From positions 682,001-746,000 of the forward strand of contig NC_089543.1 in assembly GCF_040115645.1 (NCBI RefSeq): a DNA stretch of 64,000 nucleotides, in the 5' to 3' direction. Made by a program: the position numbers and the translations under genes. Shown here piece after piece: positions 62,712 through 64,000 of this stretch (position 1 is the first letter of the stretch; the number at the start of each line of letters is the position of its first letter). Origin of the DNA: Euwallacea fornicatus. Its lineage: Eukaryota; Arthropoda; Insecta; Coleoptera; Curculionidae. The notes under the pieces are model-generated. The model did not search any database. It saw only the letters and a list, made by a program, of their open reading frames with translations, and was not told where the DNA came from.

Positions 62712-63928
62712 GTTCGGCCTATACTCTGTTTAGTTATGTTTTGAATTTTCGCACCAATCGCACCTTTTCCGATGACATTCTACAGAGCGCCACCAGTTTA
62801 CGTGTCAGTCACTTCGTGTGGCCATCTGTAGACTAATCGAATAATAAAAGCTGAAGCTTGCCGTTCGGGTAGAATGACTAAGTTATCGATCTATGCAATT
62901 AAAAGGTCAGGGAAGGGCGACGGGCTGGAGGGAATTTGAAAAGTTTAGTTGATGATGATACCGAGGGTCTCGGATTTAAATTGCGGAAATATAAAGCAAC
63001 AAATTACTCAAAATAGAACACCAACTTACCAAAATTTCCGAATGGCAACTACACATGCTCTATCTTCCTTGTTACCATCCGTTTAACTGAGTAGCGCATA
63101 TTCCGCAACACAACATATCAATTACGCACTAATGAGCCAGAAAAATATAATATAACACTCATGCTCGAGACTAAATTTTCTGATATTATATTTATTACAG
63201 TGTTTACATCACTTTTATCTAATTAGTCGCATGTTATGAAGATCGCAGCGTACAACCCTCAGCAAAAATTATACTTATTTAAGGAGGTTTGTTTTCCTTA
63301 CACATATGCGATAAAGAGTATTTGACCGGATTAAATTTGAACTTGCACCCGGGAAATAATTGCGATTTCAAATTCAATGCGTTTAATTCAGACGTATTTT
63401 CCATGATTAAGGAAAATCGCGTCCATGCCATTTTAAAATAATGAAGCGACAAGCAAGTAAACAATTATCTTTATTTACATATGACCTACTTACAACTATT
63501 TAATACTGATCGTAATTATCAGTCAGATACAACGGACAACATCTCCATAAACAAAATAATCAACACCTTCTAGCTATAGTAACTATAAAAGTTTCAAATC
63601 AACGTACATCAGTTCTGGATAATATTTATTAAGGATTAAAATCAAGTCATGCGGCTGTATATACTTCATGTACACAGAAGATAATTTGCAATATCGGGGA
63701 AAACACATAAGAGTAATTATAGTATAATACTTATTTCACGATCCACTTGAAGTCTGCTTTGGAGATATGGAAACTATATGGTATATACCTCCAATGACTT
63801 GATACTACTAAAATTTAAGACTACTTTGAAATTTCACTGATAATAATTTTTTATCCAATTTTTCACGTAGTATTCTACCAAGTTACGGAACTAGTAACTG
63901 TAAATAATTGCCAATAAACCTAACAAGC
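62712..63928. other. NAPRT 5' flank and gap to the edge gene
   Basis: A locally GC-richer block at about 62720-62850 upstream of the NAPRT start is the probable promoter. No gene seen to 63928. Confidence 0.4.
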
Positions 63929-64000
63929 TTATCTCATTATTTTGGCTGCACGTTCCCTGTCACGTTCCACTTCGATTGGATGCATTCGTTTTCTGTGCGA
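63929..64000 (-). CDS. possible C-terminal end of an unrecognised gene, cut by window edge
   Basis: The minus strand is open from the window edge for 23 codons (KRMHPIEVERDRERAAKIMR, then TAA at 63931-63929). The charged, helix-like composition and the absence of stops suggest a real terminal exon, but it is too short to name and could be chance. The rest lies beyond 64000. Confidence 0.35.
   Translation of the reverse strand, partial: SHRKRMHPIEVERDRERAAKIMR

Noticed and set aside
1..64000. tRNA or rRNA genes, CRISPR array, bacterial operons
   Set aside because: None seen on reading. The spliced eukaryotic gene structures make CRISPR and operon features irrelevant, and tRNA detection by eye is not reliable.

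Overview
This is an AT-rich eukaryotic nuclear window, most likely from an insect and plausibly a beetle. The evidence is GT-AG spliced genes with many introns of only about 50-60 bp, insect-type gene structures, and dense relics of Tc1/mariner, PIF/Harbinger, pogo and Jockey-like elements. I could not confirm the order or species. All exon models were made by hand from reading frame, splice consensus and family resemblance.

Layout. 1-10.8 kb: gene-poor, holding a mariner fragment, a broken but structurally complete Tc1-like element (608-2138), a PIF/Harbinger deletion derivative (4344-5037) and only a weak minus-strand gene candidate. 10.8-14.7 kb: two convergent genes, an R3HDM4-like R3H-domain protein (+) and a TBC1D22-type Rab GAP (-). 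17.5-23.8 kb: a nine-coding-exon TTC39 gene (+). 23.9-32.4 kb: a six-exon MFSD6-like transporter (-) with transposons in its introns. 35.2-40.8 kb: a TSC22/bunched gene (+), head-to-head with MFSD6, with a long form and a probable short form from an internal first exon.

44.4-54.1 kb is the most interesting part. A full-length adenylyl cyclase-associated protein (CAP/capulet) gene is followed in the same orientation by two smaller intact genes. Each encodes essentially only the C-terminal CARP beta-helix domain, each is predicted at 196 residues, and each keeps the three CAP intron positions that interrupt that domain. They look like tandem partial duplicates of CAP that lost the N-terminal helical domain, the polyproline stretch and the WH2 region, and that changed the conserved C-terminal surface motif. 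An unrecognised coding-like relic lies between them (about 49.35-49.91 kb).

55.8-62.7 kb: nicotinate phosphoribosyltransferase (NAPRT, -), eight coding exons, with a long first intron full of transposon remains. The last 72 bases hold what looks like the C-terminal end of another minus-strand gene running off the window.

The complete genes are ordinary cellular ones: Rab regulation, a TPR protein, a membrane transporter, a leucine-zipper regulator, actin turnover and NAD salvage. They do not form a pathway. The non-coding space is dominated by long-terminal-inverted-repeat miniature elements. Several end in CAGGG/CCCTG flanked by TA, which probably explains the recurring CACCCTGTA motif.
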